Shown one piece after another: positions 42,479 to 51,824 of a stretch of 64,000 bases of DNA. How positions within the stretch are numbered: the stretch's first letter is position 1; every line of letters begins with the position of its first letter. Origin of the DNA: Micavibrio sp. UBA6147 (GTDB lineage Bacteria > Pseudomonadota > Alphaproteobacteria > Micavibrionales > UBA1664); the NCBI GenBank assembly GCA_002423185.1, contig DIUX01000002.1, positions 310,001-374,000 on the forward strand, given 5' to 3'. Below the pieces are notes generated by a model, which saw only the letters and a list, made by a program, of their open reading frames with translations, was not told the origin of the DNA and searched no databases. The translations under genes were made by a program, and so were the position numbers.

Positions 42479-44932
42479 CTAAACATCAAGGTTGGACACC
42501 TTCAACGCGTTATCTTGAATAAATTCGCGGCGCGGTTCGACCACATCGCCCATCAGGGTTGAGAAAATCTCCGATGCTTTTTCCGCGTCCTTAACATTGA
42601 CTTGGAGCAGCGTCCGCACCTCCGGATCCAGCGTGGTTTCCCAAAGCTGTTCTGGGTTCATCTCACCAAGACCTTTATAGCGCTGAATCTGCAACCCCTT
42701 ACGGGCAATCGCAAAGACACTGTGGAGCAAGCCTGTCGGGCCATAGATTTTTGCGGCGACTTCGTCTTTTAAGATGAGCTTGCCACCTTCTTCAAAGAAG
42801 TCTTTCAACAATTCCTTGCGCCCTGTAAGGCGTACACCCTCAACCGAGCGCAATTGATCGGCTGAGAGCCTGTAAGACTCCTTCACACCGCGCAACGTAC
42901 GCTCAAGAATATAGCCGCCGACAGGTGTAAAGGACGCCTTCCAACCGCGTTCGTTTTTGGCGGAGAGCGTATTCACACGCTCGGCAATCCGTACGGCGAT
43001 TTTCTCGCCATCTTCCATGCTGTGCGATGACGCCCCGTCAAACGCGCCAGACAAGGCGGCTTGTTCAATAAACATCACCGATCCGGTTTTGCGGTTCAAG
43101 CTCTGGATCGCGCCTTGTAATTTACGCGCCTCAAGCAAGACGTTTTCAAGGTCTTTGCCAAGGCTGACAACACCGCTGCCGGCCTCATAGCGCATATCAG
43201 ACAACGCCGCGCCGATCAAATAGCGATCCAGCGCGTCATCATCCTTCAGATACATTTCCGACGCATTGCCGCGCTTCACTTTGTACAAAGGCGGTTGCGC
43301 GATGTACAAATACCCGCGGTCAATCACCGGCTGCATTTGACGGAAGAAAAACGTCAACAACAATGTCCGAATATGCGACCCGTCCACGTCCGCGTCAGTC
43401 ATGATAACGATTTTGTGATAGCGCAGCTTTTCAACATTAAATTCGTCTTTGCCGATTCCGGTGCCGAGGGCGGTAATCAATGTGCCGATCTCCGCCGAAT
43501 TCAACATTTTGTCAAAACGGGCGCGTTCTACGTTCAGGATTTTTCCGCGCAGCGGCAAAATAGCCTGATTTTTCCGTGCCCGTGCTTGCTTCGCCGAGCC
43601 GCCCGCCGAGTCACCCTCGACAATAAACAATTCGGACAAAGCCGGATCGCGTTCTTGGCAATCCGCCAGTTTTCCCGGCAAGGATGCAATATCCAAAACC
43701 CCTTTGCGGCGGGTCAAGTCCCGCGCTTTACGCGCGGCTTCGCGCGCTGTGGCGGCCTCGACAATTTTGCCGACAATGCGCCGCGCATCGGCGGGGTTTT
43801 CCTCAAACCATGTCGACAGAGACTCACTCACCAGCGATTCAACAACCGGCCGCACTTCGGACGACACCAGCTTATCCTTCGTCTGGGACGAGAATTTCGG
43901 GTCAGGAACCTTCACCGACAAAACGCAGGTCAAGCCCTCGCGCATGTCTTCACCGGTCAGGGAGACTTTTTCTTTCTTGAGCAAGCCCGTTTCGTTGGCG
44001 TAGTTGTTGATCGTACGCGTTAGCGCGGCACGGAATCCCGCAAGGTGCGTCCCGCCATCGCGCTGGGGAATGTTGTTGGTAAAGCACAGCATCGTTTCGT
44101 GATAGCTGTCTGTCCATTCCAGCGCCGCCTCAACGGTCATGCCGTTTTGTTCGCCCTTCACCGCCACGGATGGGCGGAACAAAGGCGTTTTGGAACGGTT
44201 GAGCCATTCCACGAAGCTTTCGATCCCGCCGGCGTAATTCAGGCGGACTTCTTTTTTCTCATCGCTGCGTTCATCGCGGAACAAGATATTGACGCCGGAA
44301 TTCAAGAACGCCAATTCGCGGAAACGGTCTTCCAAGGTCGAAAAATCAAAATCCGTGCTGGTAAAGGTCGCAGGGGACGGCAAAAACGTTAGCTTTGTGC
44401 CCTTATTGCCGTTGGCGGGGCCAATCTCGCGCAGCGGAGCCTCCGGCTCGCCATGGCGGAACCGGATTGTCCATTCCTTGCCGTCGCGCCAGATATTGAG
44501 GTCAAGCCACTCGGACAAGGCGTTCACAACCGACACCCCGACCCCGTGCAAACCGCCCGAAACCTTGTATGAATTTTGGTCGAATTTACCGCCGGCATGG
44601 AGCTGGGTCATGATAACCTGCGCCGCCGACACGCCTTCTTCGGTGTGAATATCCACCGGAATCCCGCGCCCGTTATCTTTCACCGACACTGATCCATCGG
44701 CGTTCAGGCTGATGATAATTTCATCACAATGGCCGGCCAAGGATTCGTCAATCGCGTTGTCAACGACCTCATACACCATGTGGTGCAAGCCCGACCCGTC
44801 ATCCGTGTCGCCAATATACATGCCCGGCCGTTTACGAACAGCATCAAGCCCCTTCAGGACTTTAATGGAATCGGCGCCGTATGCGGCTTCCGCTTCGGCG
44901 GCATTGGGTTTTACGATTGCTGGATCGGCCAT
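42479..44932 (-). CDS. gyrB: DNA gyrase subunit B
   Basis: 817 aa. ATPase subunit of the type II topoisomerase. GHKL ATP site with EVVDNAIDE and GRGIPVDIH, and YKVSGGLHGVGVSVVNALS. The TOPRIM part carries EGDSAGGSAKQAR, then PLRGKILNVE, and the metal-binding DADVDG. The C-terminal QRYKGLGEMNPEQLWETT is typical. It lies downstream of recF on the same strand, the ancestral dnaA-dnaN-recF-gyrB order. Confidence 0.98.
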   Translation of the reverse strand: MADPAIVKPNAAEAEAAYGADSIKVLKGLDAVRKRPGMYIGDTDDGSGLHHMVYEVVDNAIDESLAGHCDEIIISLNADGSVSVKDNGRGIPVDIHTEEGVSAAQVIMTQLHAGGKFDQNSYKVSGGLHGVGVSVVNALSEWLDLNIWRDGKEWTIRFRHGEPEAPLREIGPANGNKGTKLTFLPSPATFTSTDFDFSTLEDRFRELAFLNSGVNILFRDERSDEKKEVRLNYAGGIESFVEWLNRSKTPLFRPSVAVKGEQNGMTVEAALEWTDSYHETMLCFTNNIPQRDGGTHLAGFRAALTRTINNYANETGLLKKEKVSLTGEDMREGLTCVLSVKVPDPKFSSQTKDKLVSSEVRPVVESLVSESLSTWFEENPADARRIVGKIVEAATAREAARKARDLTRRKGVLDIASLPGKLADCQERDPALSELFIVEGDSAGGSAKQARARKNQAILPLRGKILNVERARFDKMLNSAEIGTLITALGTGIGKDEFNVEKLRYHKIVIMTDADVDGSHIRTLLLTFFFRQMQPVIDRGYLYIAQPPLYKVKRGNASEMYLKDDDALDRYLIGAALSDMRYEAGSGVVSLGKDLENVLLEARKLQGAIQSLNRKTGSVMFIEQAALSGAFDGASSHSMEDGEKIAVRIAERVNTLSAKNERGWKASFTPVGGYILERTLRGVKESYRLSADQLRSVEGVRLTGRKELLKDFFEEGGKLILKDEVAAKIYGPTGLLHSVFAIARKGLQIQRYKGLGEMNPEQLWETTLDPEVRTLLQVNVKDAEKASEIFSTLMGDVVEPRREFIQDNALKVSNLDV

Positions 44933-45091
44933 AGAATTGCCCTGCTTTTTTTGGTTGTTTCATCAGCCCATTTGAGGGTCTGCGGAGTATAGCAGCCAAC
45001 CCCCATAAAACAAAGGATAATCGTGATGTTCAGGGCGATTTATCCCCGTTCCGCAGCCCTTCGAAAATCAGGGGGAAACGGGGTTTTTACC

Positions 45092-45235
45092 GCGCGTGAA
45101 ATCGCGGTTAATAGAGCGCGCGAAGTCGTGGTTTATAATGCGCGTGAAATCGTGGGTAATGCAGCGCGAGAAATCGCGGTTAGTGGAGGGCGCGAAGTCG
45201 CGTTTTTTAAAGCGCGTGGAATTGTTGATTGGCGA
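45092..45235. repeat. 24-bp tandem repeat, 5-6 copies, at the recF 3' end
   Basis: Imperfect units starting GCGCGTGAAATCGCGGTT plus six variable bases begin at 45092, 45116, 45140, 45164, 45188 and (degraded) 45212. The last one or two lie inside the end of recF; the others fill the recF-gyrB gap. Each unit can form a small CGCG-loop-CGCG hairpin. The 24-bp period keeps every reading frame open, which creates false ORFs on both strands. Confidence 0.88.
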
Positions 45236-46496
45236 CCTCAAAAAACTGCCCCTTGCCCGACAGTTCCTCAAACAAGGCGTGTTCCGTACCGCTGAGCCAG
45301 ACCTGCCCCTTCATACCACCCAGAATATCAAACAAAGTCGCACGGCGGCGCGGGTCAAGATGCGCCGCGACCTCGTCCAAGAGCAAGACAGGCATCTCGC
45401 CGCGCCGCGCCTCAATAAACCGCGCATGCGCCAAAATAATGCCCATCAACAGCGCCTTTTGCTCGCCTGTTGAGCATTGCGCCGCCTCCATCGCCTTTGG
45501 CGCGTACACCACATGCAAATCGGTTTTATGGGCGCCCAGCGCCGCACCGCCAACAATCGCATCACGGCGGCGCGATTCCGAGAGCGCCGCGCGCAGGTTT
45601 TCCTCTACCGTCAAGGCGGAAGCCCCTTGCAACATCGCCTCCGGCCCTTGCACAAGATCCATTGCGATTTGCGGAAAGCCAAGCTGCGCCGTCATCGCAC
45701 AAAAATCCTGAAGCAAGGACAAAAGCTCAAGCCGCGAAGCCGCAATCGCCACCCCCGTTTCCGCCATGCTCAATTCAAGCCCGTCCAGCCATGTCGCATC
45801 GGCGCGTACGCCTTTATGATGCGCGTCTTTCAAAACCCGCGCCCGTTGCGCCATCGCTTGCTCATAGCGGCGAATACGTCCTGCATGGGCGGGGTCGTAA
45901 GCGAAGACCAGCCGGTCAAAAAACCGCCGCCGCTCTGCCGCGCCGCCGGTGAACAAGCCACTCATCGCCGGTGTGAACCACACACACGCCACATAATCCG
46001 CCATTTGCGACAAGGCCGACACGCGCTCACCATTGATTTTCGCGATGCGTTTTCCGCTGGTTGAATCCTCGCCAGTGCCAAGGCGTACAGCGCCCGCATC
46101 ACTCTCGATGTCCGACAACACAACCCAGCCTTTAATCGCTGGTTGCTCGCACGCTTGATTATGTACGGCTTTTGCTTCTTTCGCCGCCAGACAGACTGTG
46201 TTACCAAGCGATTCATGCAATGCCTCGCTATCGGGTGACTGAGCCGCAGCAGCGCCCCCCGCAAAACCATTCCCGAAACCGTCCCCAAAGTTATCCATCG
46301 TCCGCGCCCGCAAATCATCAAGCGATGCATTGCGCAGGCCGCGGCCGGGGCTGAGCAAGCTCACCGCCTCCAGACAATTTGTCTTGCCCACACCATTATG
46401 CCCCGACAGCACAACAAAGCCGCGCTCCAGCCCCTTTAACGAGGCCTGCGTATAATTGCGGAAACGGGTTAATGTGATGTGGGTCAGGTAACTCAT
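45207..46496 (-). CDS. recF: DNA replication and repair protein RecF
   Basis: 429 aa SMC-like ATPase that loads RecA at gaps. Walker A GHNGVGKTN (about 34-42), signature region LLMGIILAHARFIEA, and Walker B MPVLLLDEVAAHLD near the C-terminus. It is longer than usual (about 360-380 aa). The extra length lies at about 68-125 as a Gly/Ala-rich, low-complexity insert after SLDDLRARTMDN. The stop codon falls within the tandem-repeat array, so the last residues (NQQFHAL) may derive from repeat sequence. dnaN lies ~210 nt upstream with a terminator between. Confidence 0.95.
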   Translation of the reverse strand: MSYLTHITLTRFRNYTQASLKGLERGFVVLSGHNGVGKTNCLEAVSLLSPGRGLRNASLDDLRARTMDNFGDGFGNGFAGGAAAAQSPDSEALHESLGNTVCLAAKEAKAVHNQACEQPAIKGWVVLSDIESDAGAVRLGTGEDSTSGKRIAKINGERVSALSQMADYVACVWFTPAMSGLFTGGAAERRRFFDRLVFAYDPAHAGRIRRYEQAMAQRARVLKDAHHKGVRADATWLDGLELSMAETGVAIAASRLELLSLLQDFCAMTAQLGFPQIAMDLVQGPEAMLQGASALTVEENLRAALSESRRRDAIVGGAALGAHKTDLHVVYAPKAMEAAQCSTGEQKALLMGIILAHARFIEARRGEMPVLLLDEVAAHLDPRRRATLFDILGGMKGQVWLSGTEHALFEELSGKGQFFEVANQQFHAL

Positions 46497-46572
46497 AAAA
46501 CGCGATACTTCATCTCAACTCTGAACAAAAACAGACAAACAGGCAAACAACCACGACATCGCCAAAGAAAAA

Positions 46573-46598
46573 GGGCGCACCGTAAAATCTGGCCGCCC
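46573..46598 (-). terminator. dnaN terminator
   Basis: On the minus strand GGGCG pairs with CGCCC across a ~16-nt loop, followed by TTTTTCTTT, 109 nt after the dnaN stop. It would separate dnaN from recF transcription. Confidence 0.6.
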
Positions 46599-46706
46599 CC
46601 TCTTGTTGTTTTGCGGCTTAGCGTTCCACCGTGTCATCGGCACGCACGCCATCGCCGCTATTTTTTATAAACCGTACGCGTACAGCCAGCGCCTATCAAA
46701 CGCGCA

Positions 46707-47825
46707 TCAAACGCGCAGCGGCATAAGAACGTACAGGGCGCTGTTATCGCTGGTGTCCTGAATGATTGTCGGCGAACCGGAATCAGCAAGAATAATGCGG
46801 CATCCCGCGCCTTCCATTTGTTGGGTGATGTCCATCAGATACTTTGAATTGAACCCAATTTCCAAGGCGGCGTTTTCATTGCTGATTTCAATGTCCTCGG
46901 TCGCGCTGCCGCTTTCGGGGCTTTGTGCCGTGAGGGTCATGGTTTTGCCGTTAATCGTCAACTTGATCGCGCGGGTTTTTTCCGCCGAGATTGTCGATAC
47001 GCGATCAATCGCGCCATTGAACATTTTCGGGTCGATTTCAACGATTTTGTCATTGCCCGCCGGAATGACCTTTTGATAGTCGGGGAACGTCCCGTCAATC
47101 AATTTGGAGGTCAGGACAATGTGGTCAAAGCTGAACCGGACTTTGTTTTCAGACAGGCTGATATGGATAGTGTCCGCCGCCTCATCCACCAATTTGCGGA
47201 TTTCGGCGATGGTTTTACGCGGGATAATGACCCCAGGCATTTTTTGTGCGCCTTCGGGCAGCGGCATTTCATAGCGCGCCAAGCGGTGGCCATCGGTCGC
47301 CACAGCACGCAGGACGGCTACGCCGTCATGATCGGTGGCGTGAAAATAAATACCGTTGAGGTAATAGCGGGTTTCCTCGGTCGACATCGCAAAACGCGTG
47401 CGGTCAACAATCGTGCGCAAATCCGCCGCCGGCATTTGAAAGCTGTGCGGCAAATTATCCGCCCCGATTTCAGGGAAGTCAGACACCGGCAGACAGCTCA
47501 ACTTGAATGTCGAACGTCCCGCCTTCACCGTCATCATCGCGCCGCCCGCATCTACGGAAATCTCGACCTTGGTGTTGTCGGGGATTTTGCGGATAATGTC
47601 GTGCAAGGTGTTGGCCGGCGCGGTTGTTGCACCGATCACGGACACGTCCGCCGCCACTGTTTCATTGATTTCGATGTCCATATCCGTTGTCGCAAGGGAC
47701 AGGGCGCCTTCCTTGGCGCTCAAACGCACGTTGGACAGGATCGGAATAGTATTGCGTCGTTCGACAACACTTTGAACATGGCTCAGCGAGCGCATAAGGT
47801 CGGCACGGTCAATGGTCAGCTTCAT
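46707..47825 (-). CDS. dnaN: DNA polymerase III beta sliding clamp
   Basis: 372 aa, the standard clamp length. Three clamp folds: opening MKLTIDRADLMRSLSHVQSVVERRNTIPILSNV, middle NGIYFHA...GHRLARYEMPLP, and the C-terminal YLMDITQQMEGAGCRIILADSGSPTIIQ with the typical LMPLRV-like end. It dimerises as a ring that tethers polymerase. Its own terminator follows, and dnaA lies 240 nt upstream. Confidence 0.98.
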   Translation of the reverse strand: MKLTIDRADLMRSLSHVQSVVERRNTIPILSNVRLSAKEGALSLATTDMDIEINETVAADVSVIGATTAPANTLHDIIRKIPDNTKVEISVDAGGAMMTVKAGRSTFKLSCLPVSDFPEIGADNLPHSFQMPAADLRTIVDRTRFAMSTEETRYYLNGIYFHATDHDGVAVLRAVATDGHRLARYEMPLPEGAQKMPGVIIPRKTIAEIRKLVDEAADTIHISLSENKVRFSFDHIVLTSKLIDGTFPDYQKVIPAGNDKIVEIDPKMFNGAIDRVSTISAEKTRAIKLTINGKTMTLTAQSPESGSATEDIEISNENAALEIGFNSKYLMDITQQMEGAGCRIILADSGSPTIIQDTSDNSALYVLMPLRV

Positions 47826-47990
47826 ATCGGTAAACCCCCGCTTTTATAAATCTGTATTGGATCGAATCGACTATAGCATAAGAGTGCCACCTGCCAAGCC
47901 TTTCCCGCCGTTTTGCCCATCATTCACGGTGGAAAACATCCACACAGCCAAAACACCCCGAAACACCGCGCGAAACGACACCCAAACACA

Positions 47991-48013
47991 AAAAAATCCG
48001 ACCCAAAGGCCGG
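47991..48013 (-). terminator. dnaA terminator
   Basis: On the minus strand CCGGCC pairs with GGTCGG (one G-U) around TTTG, followed by a run of seven T. It lies 52 nt after the dnaA stop. Confidence 0.8.
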
Positions 48014-48064
48014 AGAGATTTTGATCAGTTTAAAAATACGAAAACGATAAAAAACTGCGTGTGG

Positions 48065-49537
48065 CTAGCTGCCCTTCAAGACACGGCGAACGGCGTTCAC
48101 CTCGTCACTGAATTGCTGGTCATCCAGCATCAATTCCTCAATCTTGCGCACCGCATGCATCACCGTGGTGTGGTCACGCCCACCGAACTTACGCCCGATT
48201 TCCGGCAATGACCGCGCCGTCAATTTTTTGCACAGGAACATGGCAACCTGACGCGGGCGGGCAATATTGCGCGCACGGCGTGCCGAGTGCATGTCCTGAA
48301 TCCTCAGGCCGTAATGTTCGGCGACCTTACGCTGGATTTCATCAATCGTGATCCGGCGCTCGTAAGAACGCAGTACATCCGACAAAATATCCTGCGTAAT
48401 TTCAAGGTTGAGCGGTTGCCCCGTCATGTCGTGATGCACAGCAAGGCGGTTTAACGCGCCCTCAAGCTCACGGATGTTCGAGGTAATCTTGCCCGCCAAA
48501 AACACGGCAATATCTTGTTGCAATTCAAGCCCCATAAGCTCGGCCTTCAACCGCACGACCTCAAGCCGCAAATCAAAGGTCGATGGACGAATATCCGCAA
48601 CCAAGCCCCAGCCAAGGCGGGACCGCAGGCGTTCGTCAATCCCCTCCAGATCCATCGGCGCCCGATCACCCGAGATGATGATCTGCTTGCCTTGGTCGAT
48701 CAGGGCGTTAAACGTGTGGAAGAATTCTTCCTGTGTCGATTCTTTGCCGGCGATAAACTGGATGTCGTCAATCATCAAAACATCAACCGAGCGGAATTGC
48801 TCCTTGAAGTTCATCGAGTCCTGTTCCCGCAAGGCGCGAACAAACTGGTACATGAATTTTTCGGCGGACAAATACATGATCTTGGCGGTCGGCGTCTTGT
48901 TTTTAAGAGCCCACGCCGCAGCATGCATCAAATGCGTCTTACCAAGCCCAACACCGCCATAGACATAAAGCGGGTTAAACGGCATGGAGGGAGAGTCAAT
49001 CACACGGCGCATCGCGGCATAAGCAAAGGCGTTTGGCTTGCCGACGATAAAGCTGTCGAAGGTAAAGCGCGGGTCAAGCGACACCGACACATCTTGCTCC
49101 GGCTTTTGATCGCCCGCCGATTTTGCGGCCGTGCTGGCCGGATTTTGGTTGGCATGTAACTTGGCACTCGACAAGGGCAAAGCACCCTCGCCGGCATCAG
49201 GGCGCGGCCCGACGGCGACCAGCACGACAATCTGAACCCGCGTGATGTCTTCGTTGAAGTCCTGACACAGTTTCAAGATACGGTCATGATAGTGGTTTTG
49301 AATCCAATCGCGCATAAAGCGGGTCGGAACCGACAATTCCAATGTTTTTTGATAATAGGCCTGAAGTTTGATTGGCTTAAGCCAACTACGAAACACGGCT
49401 TCGCCGTATTCTTCACGGAGCTGGGTATAAACCTTATTCCATGTCGTCTGTATTTCAGGAGTTGGATCCAAGGACGCCGTGTCAAAAGAGGCGTGCTTGG
49501 TGGCTTCGAAACTTTCGTGTCCGCGTTGCCCACTCAT
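48065..49537 (-). CDS. dnaA: Chromosomal replication initiator DnaA
   Basis: 490 aa from ATG 49537, chosen because AAGGAG lies 9 nt upstream; longer frames lack a ribosome site. Domain I (about 25-100: WNKVYTQLREEYGEAVFRSWLKPI), a linker, the AAA+ domain with GGVGLGKTHLMHA and the Walker B VLMIDDIQFIAGK, and domain IV with HSARRARNIARPRQVAMFLCKKLT and the DnaA signature GGRDHTTVMHA. Adjacent to rpsT, as in other alphaproteobacteria. Confidence 0.98.
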   Translation of the reverse strand: MSGQRGHESFEATKHASFDTASLDPTPEIQTTWNKVYTQLREEYGEAVFRSWLKPIKLQAYYQKTLELSVPTRFMRDWIQNHYHDRILKLCQDFNEDITRVQIVVLVAVGPRPDAGEGALPLSSAKLHANQNPASTAAKSAGDQKPEQDVSVSLDPRFTFDSFIVGKPNAFAYAAMRRVIDSPSMPFNPLYVYGGVGLGKTHLMHAAAWALKNKTPTAKIMYLSAEKFMYQFVRALREQDSMNFKEQFRSVDVLMIDDIQFIAGKESTQEEFFHTFNALIDQGKQIIISGDRAPMDLEGIDERLRSRLGWGLVADIRPSTFDLRLEVVRLKAELMGLELQQDIAVFLAGKITSNIRELEGALNRLAVHHDMTGQPLNLEITQDILSDVLRSYERRITIDEIQRKVAEHYGLRIQDMHSARRARNIARPRQVAMFLCKKLTARSLPEIGRKFGGRDHTTVMHAVRKIEELMLDDQQFSDEVNAVRRVLKGS

Positions 49538-49924
49538 ATTTAGTAACTCCTTCATTTCCCCAAATGATTTTAGTCTATAAACAGACAAAAACATCCCTGT
49601 GCGAAAACGTGGTTTTCGCATGCGGCTGATTATAATCTGTACCAATTTACCGGACTTTATTTTGCCTTATACGCTGGCGCTTTGCCGGTTTCAAGCACGA
49701 AGATAGGGGCTCTGAAACGCGCAGTTTCAGTTGTTTTTAGCCTTATCAATATGCTGTTTGAATAAAGATGACCTTAATCATTTTTAATTTCGATTGCAAG
49801 GCAAGAAACGACATTTATTTCAAAAAAGAAATAATAAAACCCTAGTGTTTCTGCGAATACTTGTTTAGCCCCAGAATTACTTCAAGGGGCTAAATAATAT
49901 ATAAATTGTCGTGTAATAATTAAA
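49538..49924. other. Intergenic region dnaA-rpsT, AT-rich, no DnaA boxes seen
   Basis: The 387-bp gap holds the dnaA promoter and leader, an AT-rich stretch (about 49745-49925) and the rpsT hairpin. No TTATCCACA-type site was found, so it is not called as oriC. A GAAACGCGCAGTTTC inverted repeat occurs near 49717-49731. Confidence 0.6.
49864..49894 (-). terminator. Hairpin after rpsT
   Basis: TTTAGCCCC pairs perfectly with GGGGCTAAA around a 13-nt loop, 31 nt after the rpsT stop. The U-tract is weak on the minus strand (AAACAAG) but the stem is strong. Confidence 0.65.
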
Positions 49925-50200
49925 TTAAGCGGCGTCTGACTTCAGGCGCTTGATGCTTGCGCTCAGGCGGGAAACCTTACGAGCGGCGGTGTTTTTGTGC
50001 ATGATGCCTTTGGCAACACTGCGTTGAATTTCCGGTTGGGCGGCTTGCAGCGCGCTTTGAGCGGCATTGGCATCGCCGGCGTCCAGAGCGAGCATAACCT
50101 TTTTGATAAAGGTTCTGACGCGGCCTGTTCTCGTGCCATTGATAACGGCGCGGCGGGTGTTGCGTCTAATGCGTTTCTCTGCGGACTTGTGATTAGCCAT
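49925..50200 (-). CDS. rpsT: Small ribosomal subunit protein bS20
   Basis: 91 aa from ATG 50200, giving the family start MANHKSAEKRIRRNTRRAVING; an upstream in-frame start would add eight unlikely residues. Basic helical protein that binds 16S rRNA, with the typical GIMHKNTAARKVSRLSASIKRL end. It is followed by a hairpin and then dnaA. The upstream gap contains a TCCGG/CCGGA hairpin that could be its untranslated leader. Confidence 0.97.
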   Translation of the reverse strand: MANHKSAEKRIRRNTRRAVINGTRTGRVRTFIKKVMLALDAGDANAAQSALQAAQPEIQRSVAKGIMHKNTAARKVSRLSASIKRLKSDAA

Positions 50201-50378
50201 ATCTAAACCTATGTATCCTATCAATCTTTTACGTTGGACGTTTTATATTTAAAAGCATGTCGCTTGTCAAATCCGGTCAAACCGGAAATTCGAACCTTCT
50301 GGGCTCGAACTTGAATTTAGCTCGCTTGTTATAGAAGAGGGTTGCCGAAACTGTCAAGAAAAACTGTCCACAAAAAAT

Positions 50379-50864
50379 TTATTTTTTTTCTGGACTTAAG
50401 ACGAATCTTACCATAGCCCCGCCACCTTGGTTGCTAGGGTCTTGAATATACAGGATTTCAAGGGTTTCAGACGCTCTGACGTATTGCCCGCCTTGCTGTC
50501 CCGCTTGATCCTTCGCCGGTTCTCCGGTCCATTCGACAACCCGCTTTTTGTTCCATCCGAGTTGCCCCAGCGCCTGATCGTAATAGTCATAAACGGTTTC
50601 GGCATTGACGCCTTGAATGCTCCCCGCAATCTCCACAAACCGCCCTTCCGGCTTATCGAAAATCAAAGCTGAGGCGACATCAACCTCCATGCCGCTCATC
50701 AACGGCACATCCCCGAGCGGCTCAATAAACACGGAGTCAGGCTGAGCAATCGGCCGCTCGGCGGGAACACTCAAAGCGTAAGCCACTGTCGCCCGCCCTT
50801 GGAGCGCGGCAAGGCCAACGGTCGCCGCCAAAATCAAAACCAAAGAATGCCGCCCTGAAATCAT
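50379..50864 (-). CDS. Secreted or periplasmic hypothetical protein
   Basis: 161 aa from ATG 50864, which has AAGGA ~7 nt upstream. N-terminal signal peptide (RHSLVLILAATVGLAALQG, cleavage near AYA). The mature part contains ALIFDKPEGRFVEIAGSIQGVNAETVYDYYDQALGQLGWNKK, where the YDYYDQALGQLGW stretch is a motif seen in several short exported alphaproteobacterial proteins. It ends MVRFVLSPEKK. No enzymatic motif. It lies downstream of mutM on the same strand with a ~40-nt gap, so it may share its transcript. Confidence 0.65.
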   Translation of the reverse strand: MISGRHSLVLILAATVGLAALQGRATVAYALSVPAERPIAQPDSVFIEPLGDVPLMSGMEVDVASALIFDKPEGRFVEIAGSIQGVNAETVYDYYDQALGQLGWNKKRVVEWTGEPAKDQAGQQGGQYVRASETLEILYIQDPSNQGGGAMVRFVLSPEKK

Positions 50865-50905
50865 AATCAATCCTTTTTGTTAAAACCGCATGAACCGATG
50901 CAGCG

Positions 50906-51763
50906 CTAAGTCTGGCGCACCGGACAAAAAAATGTCGATCGCCCCGCCTGAACAATTCTTTTTATACACCCTTTTTCGCCGCTCTGGCAATCAGGATTGG
51001 CGCAGAACAGCCCCTCGCGGTCATAGACGTCAAAGCGATGCTGGAAATACCCCGTCCCGCCATCCACGGCGCGATGGTCGCGCAATGTGCTGCCGCCCGA
51101 GTCCAGCGCCTCGTTCAACACCGCCACCGCATGAACCGCCAGCGCCTCATACCGCGCCACCGCAATCGCCCCCGCCTTGCGGCGCGGATCAATGCCCGCA
51201 CGGTACAGTGCCTCGCACACATAAATATTGCCAAGCCCCGCCACCACGGATTGATCGAGCAAGGCTTGCTTGATCGGCGCGCGGCTTGCCGCCAGCCGCG
51301 CCTTCAAATACGCCCCGTTAAACGCAGGATCAAACGGCTCCGGCCCCATCGCGGCAAAGGCGGAGTAATCCGCCGCTGCATCACTGCGCACCATATCGAA
51401 AAACCCGAACCGGCGCGGGTCGTTATAAATGGCGGTAAAATTCTCGCCATCCGCCGCCGTGTAAAACCATTGCACATGGTCATGGGCGTGGTCGGCCTTC
51501 AAAGCCCCCGCCGCCCCAACGCGAAACGAGCCGGACATACCAAGATGCACAATCACCGTCCAGCCATTGTCAAAATCAATCAAGATATATTTCCCCCGCC
51601 GCCGCAGCGCCTCAATCCGCCGTGTCGGCAACAAAGTGACCATATCTTGCGGCAAATCAAACCGTAAATTCGGGCGGTACAGGCGCACTTCATTCAGCAC
51701 AGCGCCACGCATAGACGGCTCCAGCCCACGGCGAACGGTTTCAACTTCGGGTAATTCAGGCAT
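50906..51763 (-). CDS. mutM: Formamidopyrimidine-DNA glycosylase
   Basis: 285 aa from ATG 51763, giving the essential N-terminus MPELPEVETVRRGLEP (Pro2 is the Schiff-base nucleophile after Met removal, with Glu3). It removes 8-oxoguanine and cuts the strand. LLDQSVVAGLGNIYVCEALYRAGIDPRRKA carries the H2TH motif. The C-terminal zinc finger is unusual: Cys pattern FCANPDC...KGC...FFCPVRQ, where the usual last CxxC is CxxR, with an extra Cys in KGC that might replace the lost ligand. Near rpsT-dnaA, as in related genomes. Confidence 0.93.
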   Translation of the reverse strand: MPELPEVETVRRGLEPSMRGAVLNEVRLYRPNLRFDLPQDMVTLLPTRRIEALRRRGKYILIDFDNGWTVIVHLGMSGSFRVGAAGALKADHAHDHVQWFYTAADGENFTAIYNDPRRFGFFDMVRSDAAADYSAFAAMGPEPFDPAFNGAYLKARLAASRAPIKQALLDQSVVAGLGNIYVCEALYRAGIDPRRKAGAIAVARYEALAVHAVAVLNEALDSGGSTLRDHRAVDGGTGYFQHRFDVYDREGLFCANPDCQSGEKGCIKRIVQAGRSTFFCPVRQT

Positions 51764-51824
51764 GCAAGGCCTCCCATGACGGCATATTGATGGGGGCATC
51801 CTACAACAGTGAATAAGAAAGGGT

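Noticed and set aside
45092..45235. CRISPR-like array
   Set aside because: The 24-bp units are contiguous with no unique spacers, and no cas genes are nearby.
45023..45295. Open frame of 90 codons between recF and gyrB with 8-residue repeats
   Set aside because: It is produced by the 24-bp repeat array, which keeps frames open on both strands, and it runs into recF on the opposite strand. No ribosome site or conserved domain.
49538..49924. Possible oriC beside dnaA
   Set aside because: No TTATCCACA-like boxes were found in the gap, and alphaproteobacterial origins often lie elsewhere. AT-richness alone is not enough.
50260..50320. tRNA-like GGTTCGAATTTCC on the minus strand upstream of rpsT
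   Set aside because: Only a T-loop-like segment is present. There is no matching acceptor stem, anticodon arm or CCA.
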